DNA of 64,000 nt from Comamonas composti DSM 21721 (GCF_000429845.1 NZ_AUCQ01000002.1:186001-250000), one strand, 5' to 3'; shown: positions 55,416-63,805, counted from the stretch's first letter. Numbers and translations: made by a program. Notes: a model not told the origin generated them from the letters alone.

Positions 55416-55743
55416 GAGTTTTCTCTTTCAAGAGGGTTTGGCGGGCCCTTTTCCGCGGTCGGTGCTTCTTCTTGAAAAAGGCAGGCGCAAAACCTTGTCT
55501 TGACCTGTCTTTTAAAGGAAGCCTCTTAGGCGGGGAAGTGAGCGGCCCGCACATTGCACCAAGGCAAACCAAGGCGAATCTGTGACAAGCTCTCACGCTT
55601 CGCCGCGGGACCCTAAAATCGCTGCGAAGCCCTCCATTATACAAAAACGCAAACCGCGCGCCAGAGACCGCTCGCTCGCCGGCCCTTTCCCCTGTTTCCC
55701 TGCCCCGGCCCGGGCTCTGCGCCGGGGCTTACCATCAGCGTCT
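55416..55743. other. Divergent intergenic region between rplM and rlmJ
   Basis: About 330 bases holding the promoters of the ribosomal operon and of rlmJ. The rplM leader is about 100-150 bases and includes an AAGAGAAAA region before the ATG. I cannot recognise a defined ribosomal-protein leader structure. No other gene is seen. Confidence 0.4.
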
Positions 55744-56610
55744 ATGTTCAGCTACCGCCACGCCTTCCATGCAGGCAACCATGCCGATGTGCTCAAGCAC
55801 ACCGTGCTGATTGCCACTGTCCAATATCTGACGCAGAAAGACGCGGCCCTTGTCGTGCTGGACACCCATGCGGGTGCCGGCCTGTACCGGCTCGACGGCG
55901 ACTATGCCAACAAGAGCGGCGAGTCCGCCGATGGCGTGCTGCGCCTGGCCCAGGCCGACACCGCCGCGCTCGACCCCATGCTGCAGGCCTATCTGGAGAT
56001 GGTGCGCAGCTTCAACCAGGGCCAGGGCCTGCGCAACTACCCGGGCTCGCCCTTCATCGCCCAATCGCTTTTGCGCGGCCACGACAAGCTCAAGGCCTTC
56101 GAGCTGCACCCCACGGACATGCGCTCGCTGGCCGGCAACATCGCCCAGCTCGAAGCCGGCCGCCAGGTCGCGGTGCTGCACGAGGACGGCTTCGACGGCG
56201 TCAAGAAATTCCTGCCCCCGCCCTCGCGCCGCGCCTTGCTGCTGTGCGATCCCAGCTATGAACTCAAGAGCGACTATGGGCGCGTGCTGGACATGGTGAC
56301 GGACAGCCTCAAACGCTTTCCCACAGGCACCTATGCGGTCTGGTATCCGATCATTCCCCGGCCCGAGGCCCACGACCTGCCCAAGCGCCTCAAGACCATG
56401 GCCACCAAGGCCGGCAAGAGCTGGCTGCATGCAACGCTGACCGTGAAGAGCAACAAGACCTCGGAGCGCGGCGGACTGCCGGCCAGCGGCATGTTCCTGA
56501 TCAACCCGCCGTTCACGCTCAAGGCCCAGCTCAAGCCCGCGCTGGCCCAGATGGCCAAGCTGCTGGGCCAGGACAGCAATGCGGCCCATACGCTGGAGTC
56601 CGGCGGCTGA
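55744..56610 (+). CDS. rlmJ: 23S rRNA (adenine(2030)-N6)-methyltransferase
   Basis: A 288-residue protein. MFSYRHAFHAGNHADVLKHTVL is the conserved N terminus, and VVLDTHAGAGLYRL the SAM motif. The catalytic D/N-PP-Y/F-type motif appears as LLCDPSYELKSDY, and ASGMFLINPPFTL lies near the C terminus. It methylates A2030 in the 23S rRNA. The frame extends upstream but the family start is at 55744. Confidence 0.94.
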   Translation: MFSYRHAFHAGNHADVLKHTVLIATVQYLTQKDAALVVLDTHAGAGLYRLDGDYANKSGESADGVLRLAQADTAALDPMLQAYLEMVRSFNQGQGLRNYPGSPFIAQSLLRGHDKLKAFELHPTDMRSLAGNIAQLEAGRQVAVLHEDGFDGVKKFLPPPSRRALLLCDPSYELKSDYGRVLDMVTDSLKRFPTGTYAVWYPIIPRPEAHDLPKRLKTMATKAGKSWLHATLTVKSNKTSERGGLPASGMFLINPPFTLKAQLKPALAQMAKLLGQDSNAAHTLESGG

Positions 56611-56645
56611 GCACATGCCCGCAGCCTGCTCATGCGCCCACAGGC

Positions 56646-57317
56646 TCAGCCCCGTGCAGCCTTGTCCACAGGCGCGGCCATGCCTGCGGCGAGAAAGTCC
56701 ACGGCCGTGCGGATCATGGCCGCATAGCTGCGGCTGCTGGCCGGCGTCACCGGCCCATGCTGGTGGATCCAGCGCGCAATGCAGTAGACCGCCTCGTTGT
56801 TGATCATCCATATCCTGTCCTTGAAGACCCGCTCCGAAAGCCCGGGCAGCAGCGCCCGCAGCATGGCCGTGCAGCGGGCATGGCCGCTCATGGCCCCGGG
56901 ATCGATCAGCCGGCGCACATGCACCTGCGGGCTGAACAGGGCCTGGGCCGCAACCTTCACGTAGTCCGGCCCCCAGGGCTGGGCCTTGACCACGTCGCCC
57001 AGCACGCCCACGGTGGCGCTCACGATGGCGTGCACGTCTTGATTCCTGCCTGAGGCCTCAAGCCGGTCCAGACGCCTATGGCGCAGCTCGTTGATGACCC
57101 GCACCCGGCGCTCGACCAGGGCGCCGATCAGGGCATCCCGCGAACCGAAGTGATAGTGCGCAGCCGACAGATTTCCCTGTCCGCTGGCGCGCACGATCTC
57201 GCGCATGGACACGTTGTCAATCCCGCGCTCGGCAAACAGGCGCTCGGCCGTGTCGAGCAGATAGGCCGCCGTATCGGGCAGGACCGGCACGGCCTCTGAA
57301 TTCTTGGAATGGCTCAT
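56646..57317 (-). CDS. TetR family regulator divergent from arylsulfatase
   Basis: A 223-residue protein. The TetR helix-turn-helix is at ~17-62: LLDTAERLFAERGIDNVSMREIVRASGQGNLSAAHYHFGSRDALIGAL. The HYHFG core is intact. The start MSHSKN at 57317 is used; the frame continues upstream without a domain. A perfect 20-bp palindrome lies 94 bases upstream, next to the divergent arylsulfatase gene, the likely target. Confidence 0.9.
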   Translation of the reverse strand: MSHSKNSEAVPVLPDTAAYLLDTAERLFAERGIDNVSMREIVRASGQGNLSAAHYHFGSRDALIGALVERRVRVINELRHRRLDRLEASGRNQDVHAIVSATVGVLGDVVKAQPWGPDYVKVAAQALFSPQVHVRRLIDPGAMSGHARCTAMLRALLPGLSERVFKDRIWMINNEAVYCIARWIHQHGPVTPASSRSYAAMIRTAVDFLAAGMAAPVDKAARG

Positions 57318-57387
57318 GGGCAGGGATTTTGCGGCCTCCCGCAGGCACGGCCCTGGCCGCAAGTAGCCGAGGCGACAGACGCATGAT

Positions 57388-57430
57388 TTGCTCCCGCATA
57401 TGCTGGCCATATTAATTCACGTGAATTAAT
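57388..57430 (+). promoter_or_regulatory. Arylsulfatase promoter overlapping a perfect 20-bp palindrome
   Basis: ATTAATTCACGTGAATTAAT (57411-57430) is a perfect palindrome in the tetR-sulfatase gap. A promoter-like pair TTGCTC (57388-57393) and TATTAA (57410-57415) with 16-base spacing places the -10 on its edge. A repressor bound there would block transcription of the sulfatase gene. Confidence 0.7.
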
Positions 57431-57460
57431 CATCCAACAATATCGACAAGGAGACAGGAA

Positions 57461-59722
57461 ATGAGCAAGCGCCCATACGAGCAGGAGTTTGGCGGCGTCA
57501 TCAAGCCCACGGTCCAGGAGTCCACCCCCTGGTGGCCGGAGCCGGAATTCAAGTCCGGAGCTCCGAATGTCGTGGTCGTCGTGCTCGACGACACGGGCTT
57601 TTCCCATCTGGGCTGCTACGGCTCCACCCTGACCACACCCCACATAGACCAGCTGGCTGCCAAGGGCCTGCGCTACACCGGCTTTCACACCACGGCCCTG
57701 TGCTCGCCCACGCGCGCCTGCCTGATGACGGGGCGCAACTCCCACTCCGTGGGCATGCGCGCCATCTCCAACTTCGACACGGGCTTTCCCAATATGCGCG
57801 GCTCGATTCCGCGCTCCGCCGCGACCATTGCCGAAGTGCTGCGCGACAACGGCTATGCCACCTACGCCGCAGGCAAATGGCATCTGGCTCCGATGGCCGA
57901 GTGCTCGGCGGCCGGGCCCTTCACCAACTGGCCGCTGCAGCGCGGCTTCGACCGCTTCTACGGCTTTCTCAACGGCGAAAGCGATCAGTTCTCGCCGGAG
58001 CTGGTGTGCGACAACCACGCCATAGAGCAAGCAAAATCCGCTGCCGAGGGCTATCACTTCTCGGAAGACGTGGTCGACCAGGCCAGCGGCTTCATCCGCG
58101 ACCTCAAGTCCCTGGTGCCCGAAAAGCCCTTCTTCCTCTATCTGGCCTTCGGCGCCATGCACTCGCCCCACCAGGCACCCCAGGCGTATCTGGACAAATA
58201 CCGAGGCCGTTTCGATGCGGGCTGGGACGTGGAGCGCCAGAACTGGTTCGAGCGCCAGAAGGCCATGGGCATCATCCCTGAGGACACCCAACTGGCCGGC
58301 AACAACCCCGGCGTGCGTCCCTGGGCCGAACTGTCGCGCAACGAGCAGCTTCTCGCTGCGCGCCTGCAGGAAGCCTATGCGGCCATGCTGGAGCACACCG
58401 ATGCCCAGATCGGCCGCCTGATCGAGCACCTCAAGTCCCTGGATGCCTGGGACAACACCTTGTTCATCCTCATGTCCGACAACGGTGCCAGCCAGGAAGG
58501 CGGCGCCAGCGGCGTGCTCGACGAGATGCTTTATTTCAACGGCATGCGTGAAGACGTGGACACGGCCGTCAAGCGCCTGGACGACATAGGCGGGCCCAAC
58601 AGCCACTCCAACATCCCCTGGGGCTGGGCCCAGGCCGGCAACAGCCCGCTCAAGTGGTACAAGCAGAACACGCATGGCGGCGGCGTGCGCGTGCCCATGA
58701 TCATGCACTGGCCGGGCCGCCTCTCGGGCCCGGGCCAGACGCGCAACCAGTTCTGCCACGCCATCGACATCGCCCCCACGCTGTTCGAGGCACTGGGCAT
58801 AGCCCTCCCGCAGGAGGTGGCCGGCGTGGCCCAGATGCCCATGCACGGCACCAGCCTGGTTGCGACCTTTGCCGATGCCCAGGCCGGCCTGGATCGCGGC
58901 CCCCAGTACTTCGAGATGTTCGGCCACCGGGCCATCTGGCTCGATGGCTGGAAAGCCGTGACGCGCCACAAGCCCGGCACGCCTTACGAGGACGATGACT
59001 GGGAGCTGTACCACCTGGACAGCGACTTCTCGGAATGCAGAAACCTGGCCGCAAGCGAGCCCCAGCGCCTTGAGGCCATGATCGCCCTCTGGTGGGAACA
59101 GGCGCGCGAACACGGCGTGCTGCCGCTGGACGACCGCGGCGTTGCCGAGCTGTTTCGCGCCTCGCGGCGGCCGGGCCTGCCGTCTTCGCGCAACCGCTTC
59201 GTCTACTACCCGCCGATCTCGCATATCGATGCTGCCTCCTGCCCTTCGGCGGCGCGCAGCTGGCGCACCACGGTGGAGATCGACCATCCCGCCCACGGCG
59301 GCGACGGCGCCCTGATTGCACGCGGCAATATCAACAGCGGCTTTGTGCTCTACATCCACCAGGGCCGCCTGCACTTTGACTACAACTGCTTTCACGAGCA
59401 CACGCTGGCCCGCGCAGACAGCCAGCTCCCGCCGGGACCCCATGTCATCAGCCTGCATGTGGAGCGCAGCGAGGACGGCGGCGCCGAGGTGCAGCTCTAT
59501 GTCGACGCAGCCCCTGTCGCGAGTGCCCGCCTGCCCAAGCTGCTGTTCATCGTCTCCAGCATGGGCATGGACCTCGGGCGCAGTCTGTCTCCTGTGAACG
59601 ACGACTACCAGGCGCCGTTCGCCTATCCCGGAAAGATCCACAAGATGGTGTTCGACATCGGCAACCAGGCCAGCCTCGGCGAGATCAAGGCGCAGATGAA
59701 GGCCGAAATGGCACGTCAATGA
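57461..59722 (+). CDS. Arylsulfatase (type I, formylglycine-dependent)
   Basis: A 753-residue enzyme that hydrolyses sulfate esters. Metal-binding start: VVVVLDDTGFSHLGCYGS. The formylglycine signature CSPTRACLMTGRN, with the modified Cys at about residue 80, is complete, as are GKWHL and MSDNGASQEGG. The C-terminal ~150 residues form an extra beta-rich domain, as in long Pseudomonas-type arylsulfatases. No signal peptide is seen, fitting cytoplasmic sulfur scavenging. AAGGAGA lies before the ATG. No formylglycine-generating enzyme gene is nearby. The stop is adjacent to repeat 59725-59854. Confidence 0.93.
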   Translation: MSKRPYEQEFGGVIKPTVQESTPWWPEPEFKSGAPNVVVVVLDDTGFSHLGCYGSTLTTPHIDQLAAKGLRYTGFHTTALCSPTRACLMTGRNSHSVGMRAISNFDTGFPNMRGSIPRSAATIAEVLRDNGYATYAAGKWHLAPMAECSAAGPFTNWPLQRGFDRFYGFLNGESDQFSPELVCDNHAIEQAKSAAEGYHFSEDVVDQASGFIRDLKSLVPEKPFFLYLAFGAMHSPHQAPQAYLDKYRGRFDAGWDVERQNWFERQKAMGIIPEDTQLAGNNPGVRPWAELSRNEQLLAARLQEAYAAMLEHTDAQIGRLIEHLKSLDAWDNTLFILMSDNGASQEGGASGVLDEMLYFNGMREDVDTAVKRLDDIGGPNSHSNIPWGWAQAGNSPLKWYKQNTHGGGVRVPMIMHWPGRLSGPGQTRNQFCHAIDIAPTLFEALGIALPQEVAGVAQMPMHGTSLVATFADAQAGLDRGPQYFEMFGHRAIWLDGWKAVTRHKPGTPYEDDDWELYHLDSDFSECRNLAASEPQRLEAMIALWWEQAREHGVLPLDDRGVAELFRASRRPGLPSSRNRFVYYPPISHIDAASCPSAARSWRTTVEIDHPAHGGDGALIARGNINSGFVLYIHQGRLHFDYNCFHEHTLARADSQLPPGPHVISLHVERSEDGGAEVQLYVDAAPVASARLPKLLFIVSSMGMDLGRSLSPVNDDYQAPFAYPGKIHKMVFDIGNQASLGEIKAQMKAEMARQ

Positions 59723-59724
59723 GG

Positions 59725-59854
59725 GTTGGAGCGAAATCGGGCTATTTTCTAGCGCTAAAGCTTGCTTGCACCCTGGTGCAAGCTGCGCCCCATCGCTTTG
59801 AACTCATCCCGATTGCGCTCCAACGCGCCTGCGTAGAGATCGTGAACACGTTCT
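59725..59854. repeat. 130-bp palindromic repeat, copy 2 (inverted relative to 11090-11219)
   Basis: The middle arms GTTGGAGCGAAATCGGG (59725-59741) and CCCGATTGCGCTCCAAC (59808-59824) pair with one mismatch. The inner GCTTGCACC/GGTGCAAGC stem is around 59764-59783. The outer arm GAGATCGTGAACACGTTCT is at 59836-59854. It matches the reverse complement of copy 1 at ~95% by eye, with no gaps. Confidence 0.85.
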
Positions 59855-59884
59855 AAGAGCCCGGCCCCTGAAGACTCGATTCTT

Positions 59885-60013
59885 CAGGGACCTGCAGCCA
59901 TGGCCACATGGCTTGCGCCCATGACGCCGCCAGCGCCGATCTTGTTTTCCACGAGCACCGGCTGCCCCAGGCGCCGGGTCAGGCCCTCGGCCACGACACG
60001 TGCAAGACTTCAC
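59885..60013 (-). pseudogene. C-proximal fragment of a Bug/TctC binding protein gene
   Basis: A minus-strand frame ending at a TGA (59885-59887) reads LARVVAEGLTRRLGQPVLVEN then KIGAGGVMGASHVA. This is the unmistakable Bug motif (LGQPVxVENxxGAGG), which normally lies near residue 65 of a ~325-residue protein. The rest is absent on both sides. It is a remnant left between the repeat and the Crp-type gene. Confidence 0.75.
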
Positions 60014-60802
60014 ATGAAAATCCTGCCTCTCCCGGATCCGTCCATGTCCTACTGTTTCGCAGACCTTGAAAAGCTGGCCCTCATACAGCGCGGCCTGCGC
60101 ACCTGCGCGCTGTTTCGTACCTGGCCCGACGCAGCCCTGGACCGCATGGCCCGCCTTGCCCATGTGCGCTGCTACGAGCGCCACACTCAGGTGCTGACCC
60201 AGGACAGGCCGCGCCGTGAAGTGCTGGCCGTGATCTCCGGCTGCCTGGAAGTCAGCGGCGTCAACGCATCCGGGCTCAAGTTCGTGCTCGGGCTGCTCGG
60301 CCCCGGCGAAGTCACGGGCCTGATCCGGTTGCTCAAGAACCTGACGCCCATCTACGACTACCACGCGCACGAGGACACGACGCTCGTGCACCTGCCCTGC
60401 GAAGGGCTGAGCGCCGTGCTCGATGCACACCCCCATCTATGGAAGAGCGTGGCATTCGCAGCGCTTGAAAGACAGAGGGACAGCGTGGCCATCATTCAGC
60501 GCCGGGCGCTCGGCTGCTTTCAGCAAGTCCTGGCCGAGACTCTGGTCAGGCTCTCGCAATGGCATGGCCAGCCGGCCGGCAGCCCGGCCATGCTGAACCT
60601 GCATGTATCGCAAAGCGATCTGGCATCCATGCTGTGCGTCTCGCGCCAGACCATCAACAAGGAGTTGCAGCTGCTCGCACGCCAGGCCATGCTTGCGGTC
60701 AAGTACGGCCATCTGGTGATTCTCGACCTGCCGGCCCTGCAGGAGCTTGCTTCGGGGCCGCCCGGCATGCTCCCGCCCTGCAGGCCGCAGCCGCCCCCGT
60801 AG
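60014..60802 (+). CDS. Crp/Fnr family transcriptional regulator
   Basis: A 262-residue protein. The cNMP-like sensor region is at ~30-140 (LFRTWPDAALDRMARLAHVRCYERHTQVLTQDRPRREVLAVISGCLEV ... GLLGPGEVTGLIRLL). The helix-turn-helix is near 195-220 (VSQSDLASMLCVSRQTINKELQLL). No cysteine cluster of Fnr type is seen. The start at 60014 (MKILPLPD) or 60044 (MSYCF) is possible. It may once have regulated the neighbouring Bug gene. It lies between two oppositely oriented copies of the 19-bp outer repeat arm. Confidence 0.85.
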   Translation: MKILPLPDPSMSYCFADLEKLALIQRGLRTCALFRTWPDAALDRMARLAHVRCYERHTQVLTQDRPRREVLAVISGCLEVSGVNASGLKFVLGLLGPGEVTGLIRLLKNLTPIYDYHAHEDTTLVHLPCEGLSAVLDAHPHLWKSVAFAALERQRDSVAIIQRRALGCFQQVLAETLVRLSQWHGQPAGSPAMLNLHVSQSDLASMLCVSRQTINKELQLLARQAMLAVKYGHLVILDLPALQELASGPPGMLPPCRPQPPP

Positions 60803-60829
60803 GCCGCAGACCATGCCCACGCCGATCTC

Positions 60830-60848
60830 AGAGCGTGTTCACGATCTC
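60830..60848. repeat. Solitary outer arm of the 130-bp repeat, overlapping the rlpA stop codon
   Basis: AGAGCGTGTTCACGATCTC differs from the arm at 11090-11108 by one base (T to C). Its last two bases are part of the rlpA stop codon (60847-60849). It is inverted relative to the arm at 59836-59854. Confidence 0.7.
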
Positions 60849-61578
60849 AGCGCACGGACTTGCCGCTGGTTCCGGCCTTCAGCTTGGCAGGCGCGCGCTT
60901 GCCCGCAGGCCTGGGTCTGGTCTTGGAAGCAGCCGCATGCGGCTTGGCCCTGGCCTTGCCCACAGCCGCCGCAGGCTGGGGACAGTCTTCCTCGTCCTCT
61001 TCCAGCTGCCACAGCTCCACCGACTTGATGCCCAGGCCGACCATGCCCAACTCCTGGGCCGCGCCCTGGCTCAGGTCGATGACGCGTCCCGCCGCATAGG
61101 GGCCGCGGTCATTGATGCGCACGACCACGGTCTTGCCCGTGGACAGGCTGCGCACGCAGACGCGGCTGCCAAACGCAAAGCTGCGATGCGCGGCCGTGAG
61201 ATCCTGCTTGTCAAAGCGCTCGCCACTGGCCGTGCGCCGGCCGTGAAAGCCCGGCCCATACCAGGAGGCCATGCCCTGCTGGTCGCTGTCACGCACGGCA
61301 GCGGGTTCGGGCTCAGGCTCCTGGCTGACCGCCTTCTCAGGCGCTGGTTCGGGCTGGGGCTGCGGCTCGGGCTTGGGGTCGCGCTTGCGCCAGAACGGAC
61401 GGCGCTCAGGCTCGGCCGGCGGCGGCAGCGTTGTTGCAGGCTGGGCCGCCTCGCGAGACGGCGCAGCCGCTGGCGGCTCGTCCACCTGGGCCAGGGGCGC
61501 GCAGCCCGCGAGCAGGGCCGTGGCCATGCCCAGAGCCATCCAGCGCCAGCAGCGCACTCCACATAAAACACTTGCCAT
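60847..61578 (-). CDS. rlpA: RlpA-family lytic transglycosylase-like lipoprotein
   Basis: A 243-residue protein. A lipoprotein signal ends ATALLAGC (Cys at about residue 26), then a Pro/Glu-rich linker. The double-psi beta-barrel domain is at ~105-200: GMASWYGPGFHGRRTASGERFD, LTAAHRSFAFGSRVCV, VVVRINDRGPYAAGRVIDLSQGAA. The catalytic-site aspartate and histidine of RlpA (NDRGP; AAHRS) are present. The C terminus is a Lys/Ala/Pro-rich tail with no SPOR domain. ATG 61578 follows a GGAGT site. Confidence 0.88.
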   Translation of the reverse strand: MASVLCGVRCWRWMALGMATALLAGCAPLAQVDEPPAAAPSREAAQPATTLPPPAEPERRPFWRKRDPKPEPQPQPEPAPEKAVSQEPEPEPAAVRDSDQQGMASWYGPGFHGRRTASGERFDKQDLTAAHRSFAFGSRVCVRSLSTGKTVVVRINDRGPYAAGRVIDLSQGAAQELGMVGLGIKSVELWQLEEDEEDCPQPAAAVGKARAKPHAAASKTRPRPAGKRAPAKLKAGTSGKSVR

Positions 61579-61634
61579 GCGCAAGACTCCTCAATGTGCT
61601 TTTGAGGCCGCCGGGCTCACAGCCAAGGCTGTGT

Positions 61635-62462
61635 TCAAAGCCCCAGTCGATCGCAGATCTGCAGCGTGGCGACGCTCTGATTCATCGTATAAAAATGCAG
61701 GCCGGGCACACCCTGGCTGCGTAGCTGATCGCACAAACGCGTCACCACGTCCAGGCCGAACTCACGAATGGACGCGGAATCATCGCCGAATGCCTGCAGG
61801 CGCAGGCGTATCCAGCGCGGAATCTCGGCGCCGCAGGCGTCCGAGAAGCGCATCAGCTGCGTGGAGCTGATGATGGGCATGATGCCCGGGACCACGGGTA
61901 CATCCAGCCCCATGGCACGCACGGCCTCCACAAAACGCCAATAGGCATCGGCATTGTAGAAATACTGGGTGATGGCCGAATCGGCCCCGGCGCGTACTTT
62001 AACGGCAAAGGCCTTGAGGTCGGCTTCCGGGGATTTGGCCTGGGGGTGGACCTCGGGGTAGGCGGCGGCCTCGATGTGAAACCAGTCGCCGAACTCTTCG
62101 CGGATGAAGGCAATGAGATCGCTGGCGTAGTGAAACTCGCCGCCCAGGCCGTAGCCGCTGGGCAGGTCGCCGCGCAGCGCCACCAGGCGCTTGACGCCCA
62201 TGGACTTGAGCTCGTCAAGCTCTGCTCTGACCTTGCCTCGGGTCGCACCCACGCAGGAAAAGTGCGAGGCCGCGCTCACGCCCTCTTTCTGGATATCCGC
62301 CACCATGCCGAAGGTGCCGCTCTGCGTGGAGCCGCCGGCGCCATAGGTCACCGAGCAGAACTCGGGCCTGCGCGCATAAAGCTCCTGACGCACCTTGGCG
62401 TGCCGGGCCGCGCCCTCGGGCGTCTTGGTCGGGAAAAATTCAAAGCTGATGGGCAAGCTCAT
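61635..62462 (-). CDS. metF: Methylenetetrahydrofolate reductase
   Basis: A 275-residue TIM-barrel flavoprotein reducing 5,10-methylene-THF to 5-methyl-THF for methionine synthesis. Motifs: ISFEFFPTKTPEG, VTYGAGGSTQ, LVALRGDLPSGYG, ITQYFYNADAYWRFV and VPGIMPI. The ATG at 62462 has an AAAGG site. It lies downstream of tlyA and ahcY on the same strand. Confidence 0.95.
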   Translation of the reverse strand: MSLPISFEFFPTKTPEGAARHAKVRQELYARRPEFCSVTYGAGGSTQSGTFGMVADIQKEGVSAASHFSCVGATRGKVRAELDELKSMGVKRLVALRGDLPSGYGLGGEFHYASDLIAFIREEFGDWFHIEAAAYPEVHPQAKSPEADLKAFAVKVRAGADSAITQYFYNADAYWRFVEAVRAMGLDVPVVPGIMPIISSTQLMRFSDACGAEIPRWIRLRLQAFGDDSASIREFGLDVVTRLCDQLRSQGVPGLHFYTMNQSVATLQICDRLGL

Positions 62463-62518
62463 CAATACCACCTTTGATTCTTGAAAATGCCGGGGCCGGC
62501 AGCGGCCCCGGTATGGGC

Positions 62519-63682
62519 TCAGGCGTTGCGCTTGCGCTGCTTTTGGCGCGCGGGCCCGGGCATGCCATCGCTCTCGCTTTCGTCGATCACGCGCTCGTTG
62601 CGCTGCTCGCGCAGCACGGTGCGCGAAACCCGCTTGGGCGCGGCCGGCTGCTCGGGCAAGGGCAGGTCCACGGCAGCCGGCTCGGCCGCCTGCTGGGCAT
62701 GGACGAAGAATTCATGGTTGCCGTCGCCGCCCTCGATGGGCGAATCCAGCCAGGCCTTGACCGTGAGCCCCAGCTCTTCCAGACAGGCGCGGATGCGTTG
62801 CTCGACCTCGGCGAACAAGGCCTTGTCGCGCACGATGCCGCCCTTGCCCACCTGGCCTGGCTGCAGCTCGAACTGGGGCTTGACCAGCATCAGCAACTGC
62901 CCATGGGGCTTGAGCAGGCGCGTGACGGCCGGCAGCACCAGGGTCAGGGAGATGAAGGACACATCGCCGGTCACGAAGTCGAACGCGGGCCGGATGTCCA
63001 CATCGGCGAACTCGGGCCTGCGCTTGCGCTCGGTGGCCAGCGTGCCCTCTTCGCGCGCACGCGCCTTGGCTGCGCGCTGGGCCTTGAAGTCCTCGATGTC
63101 CTGCTCCCTGGCATCGTGGCTGTCGTCGTATTCCTCGTCGATCAGGCCGCCGTTGCGCATCCAGGCATAAGGCGCCTGGGGCTGGGTCTCGTTGTCCTCG
63201 GGCTCTTCCTCCCAGCGCTCGGACAGCACTTCTTCGCAGGCATCGAGCAGATTGTCGGCCGTCATGGCGCGCGCATTCAGCCCTTCCACACAGACCACGC
63301 GCGCATCGGCACGCAGGCGCTCGTGCAGTTGGCCATGGCCCACGTCCACGCCAATCACCTGGGCGGCACCGGCCTGCAGCAGGCAATCGGTAAATCCGCC
63401 GGTGCTCTGGCCCACATCCAGGCAGCGCAGACCGGCGACCTTCAAACCCGTGGCCGCCAGCGCGCCTTCCAGCTTCAAGCCGCCGCGCGAGATGTACCTG
63501 GCCTCGGCCGCGTCCAGCAGTTGCAGCTCGGCGCCCGCAGGAATCTCATCGCCGTTCTTCACGACCTTCTTCCAGGGCGCCAGCGGCGTGAGCCGCCACT
63601 GCACACCGCTGGCAATCAGGCGCTGGGCCTGGGAGCGCGTGGCCGCATGGCCGGCCTCCACCAAAAATACATCTGCACGCAT
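62519..63682 (-). CDS. tlyA: TlyA family rRNA methyltransferase with insertion
   Basis: A 387-residue protein. The S4 RNA-binding domain is at 1-65 (MRADVFLVEAGHAATRSQAQRLIASG). The FtsJ-like methyltransferase begins ARYISRGGLKLEGAL and LRCLDVGQSTGGFTDCLLQAGA. The core is interrupted at ~155-225 by an acidic, charged insertion (EEEPEDNE ... DEEYDDSHDAREQDIED), then resumes with VDIRPAFDFVTGDVSFISLTLVLP and LLMLVKPQFEL. A basic C-terminal tail (RKRNA) is extra. Usual TlyA proteins are ~250-275 residues. It sits between ahcY and metF, a common betaproteobacterial order. Confidence 0.9.
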   Translation of the reverse strand: MRADVFLVEAGHAATRSQAQRLIASGVQWRLTPLAPWKKVVKNGDEIPAGAELQLLDAAEARYISRGGLKLEGALAATGLKVAGLRCLDVGQSTGGFTDCLLQAGAAQVIGVDVGHGQLHERLRADARVVCVEGLNARAMTADNLLDACEEVLSERWEEEPEDNETQPQAPYAWMRNGGLIDEEYDDSHDAREQDIEDFKAQRAAKARAREEGTLATERKRRPEFADVDIRPAFDFVTGDVSFISLTLVLPAVTRLLKPHGQLLMLVKPQFELQPGQVGKGGIVRDKALFAEVEQRIRACLEELGLTVKAWLDSPIEGGDGNHEFFVHAQQAAEPAAVDLPLPEQPAAPKRVSRTVLREQRNERVIDESESDGMPGPARQKQRKRNA

Positions 63683-63713
63683 AACCGGTCCTAGCCCAAT
63701 GCTCTTTATTTCA

Positions 63714-63797
63714 GGAGCTGCCAGCGCTTGTCATACAAGGATTTCAGATATGAATCATGCTGAAATCCAATGACAGCAAGCGCTACCAGCTATCAAT
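63714..63797. repeat. GCGCTTG palindromic repeat, near-complete copy
   Basis: AGCTGCCAGCGCTTGTCA (from 63716) pairs imperfectly with TGACAGCAAGCGCTACCAGCT, and GGATTTCAG (63739-63747) pairs perfectly with CTGAAATCC (63760-63768). It lies between tlyA and ahcY. Confidence 0.8.
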
Positions 63798-63805
63798 ACC
63801 GTTAA

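Noticed and set aside
57314-59719. An 801-codon minus-strand frame opposite the arylsulfatase gene
   Set aside because: It mirrors the codon bias of the sulfatase gene, whose catalytic motifs are clear on the plus strand.
62463-62518. Possible SAM-type riboswitch before metF
   Set aside because: The gap to tlyA is about 56 bases, too short for a known SAM or SAH aptamer with its expression platform.
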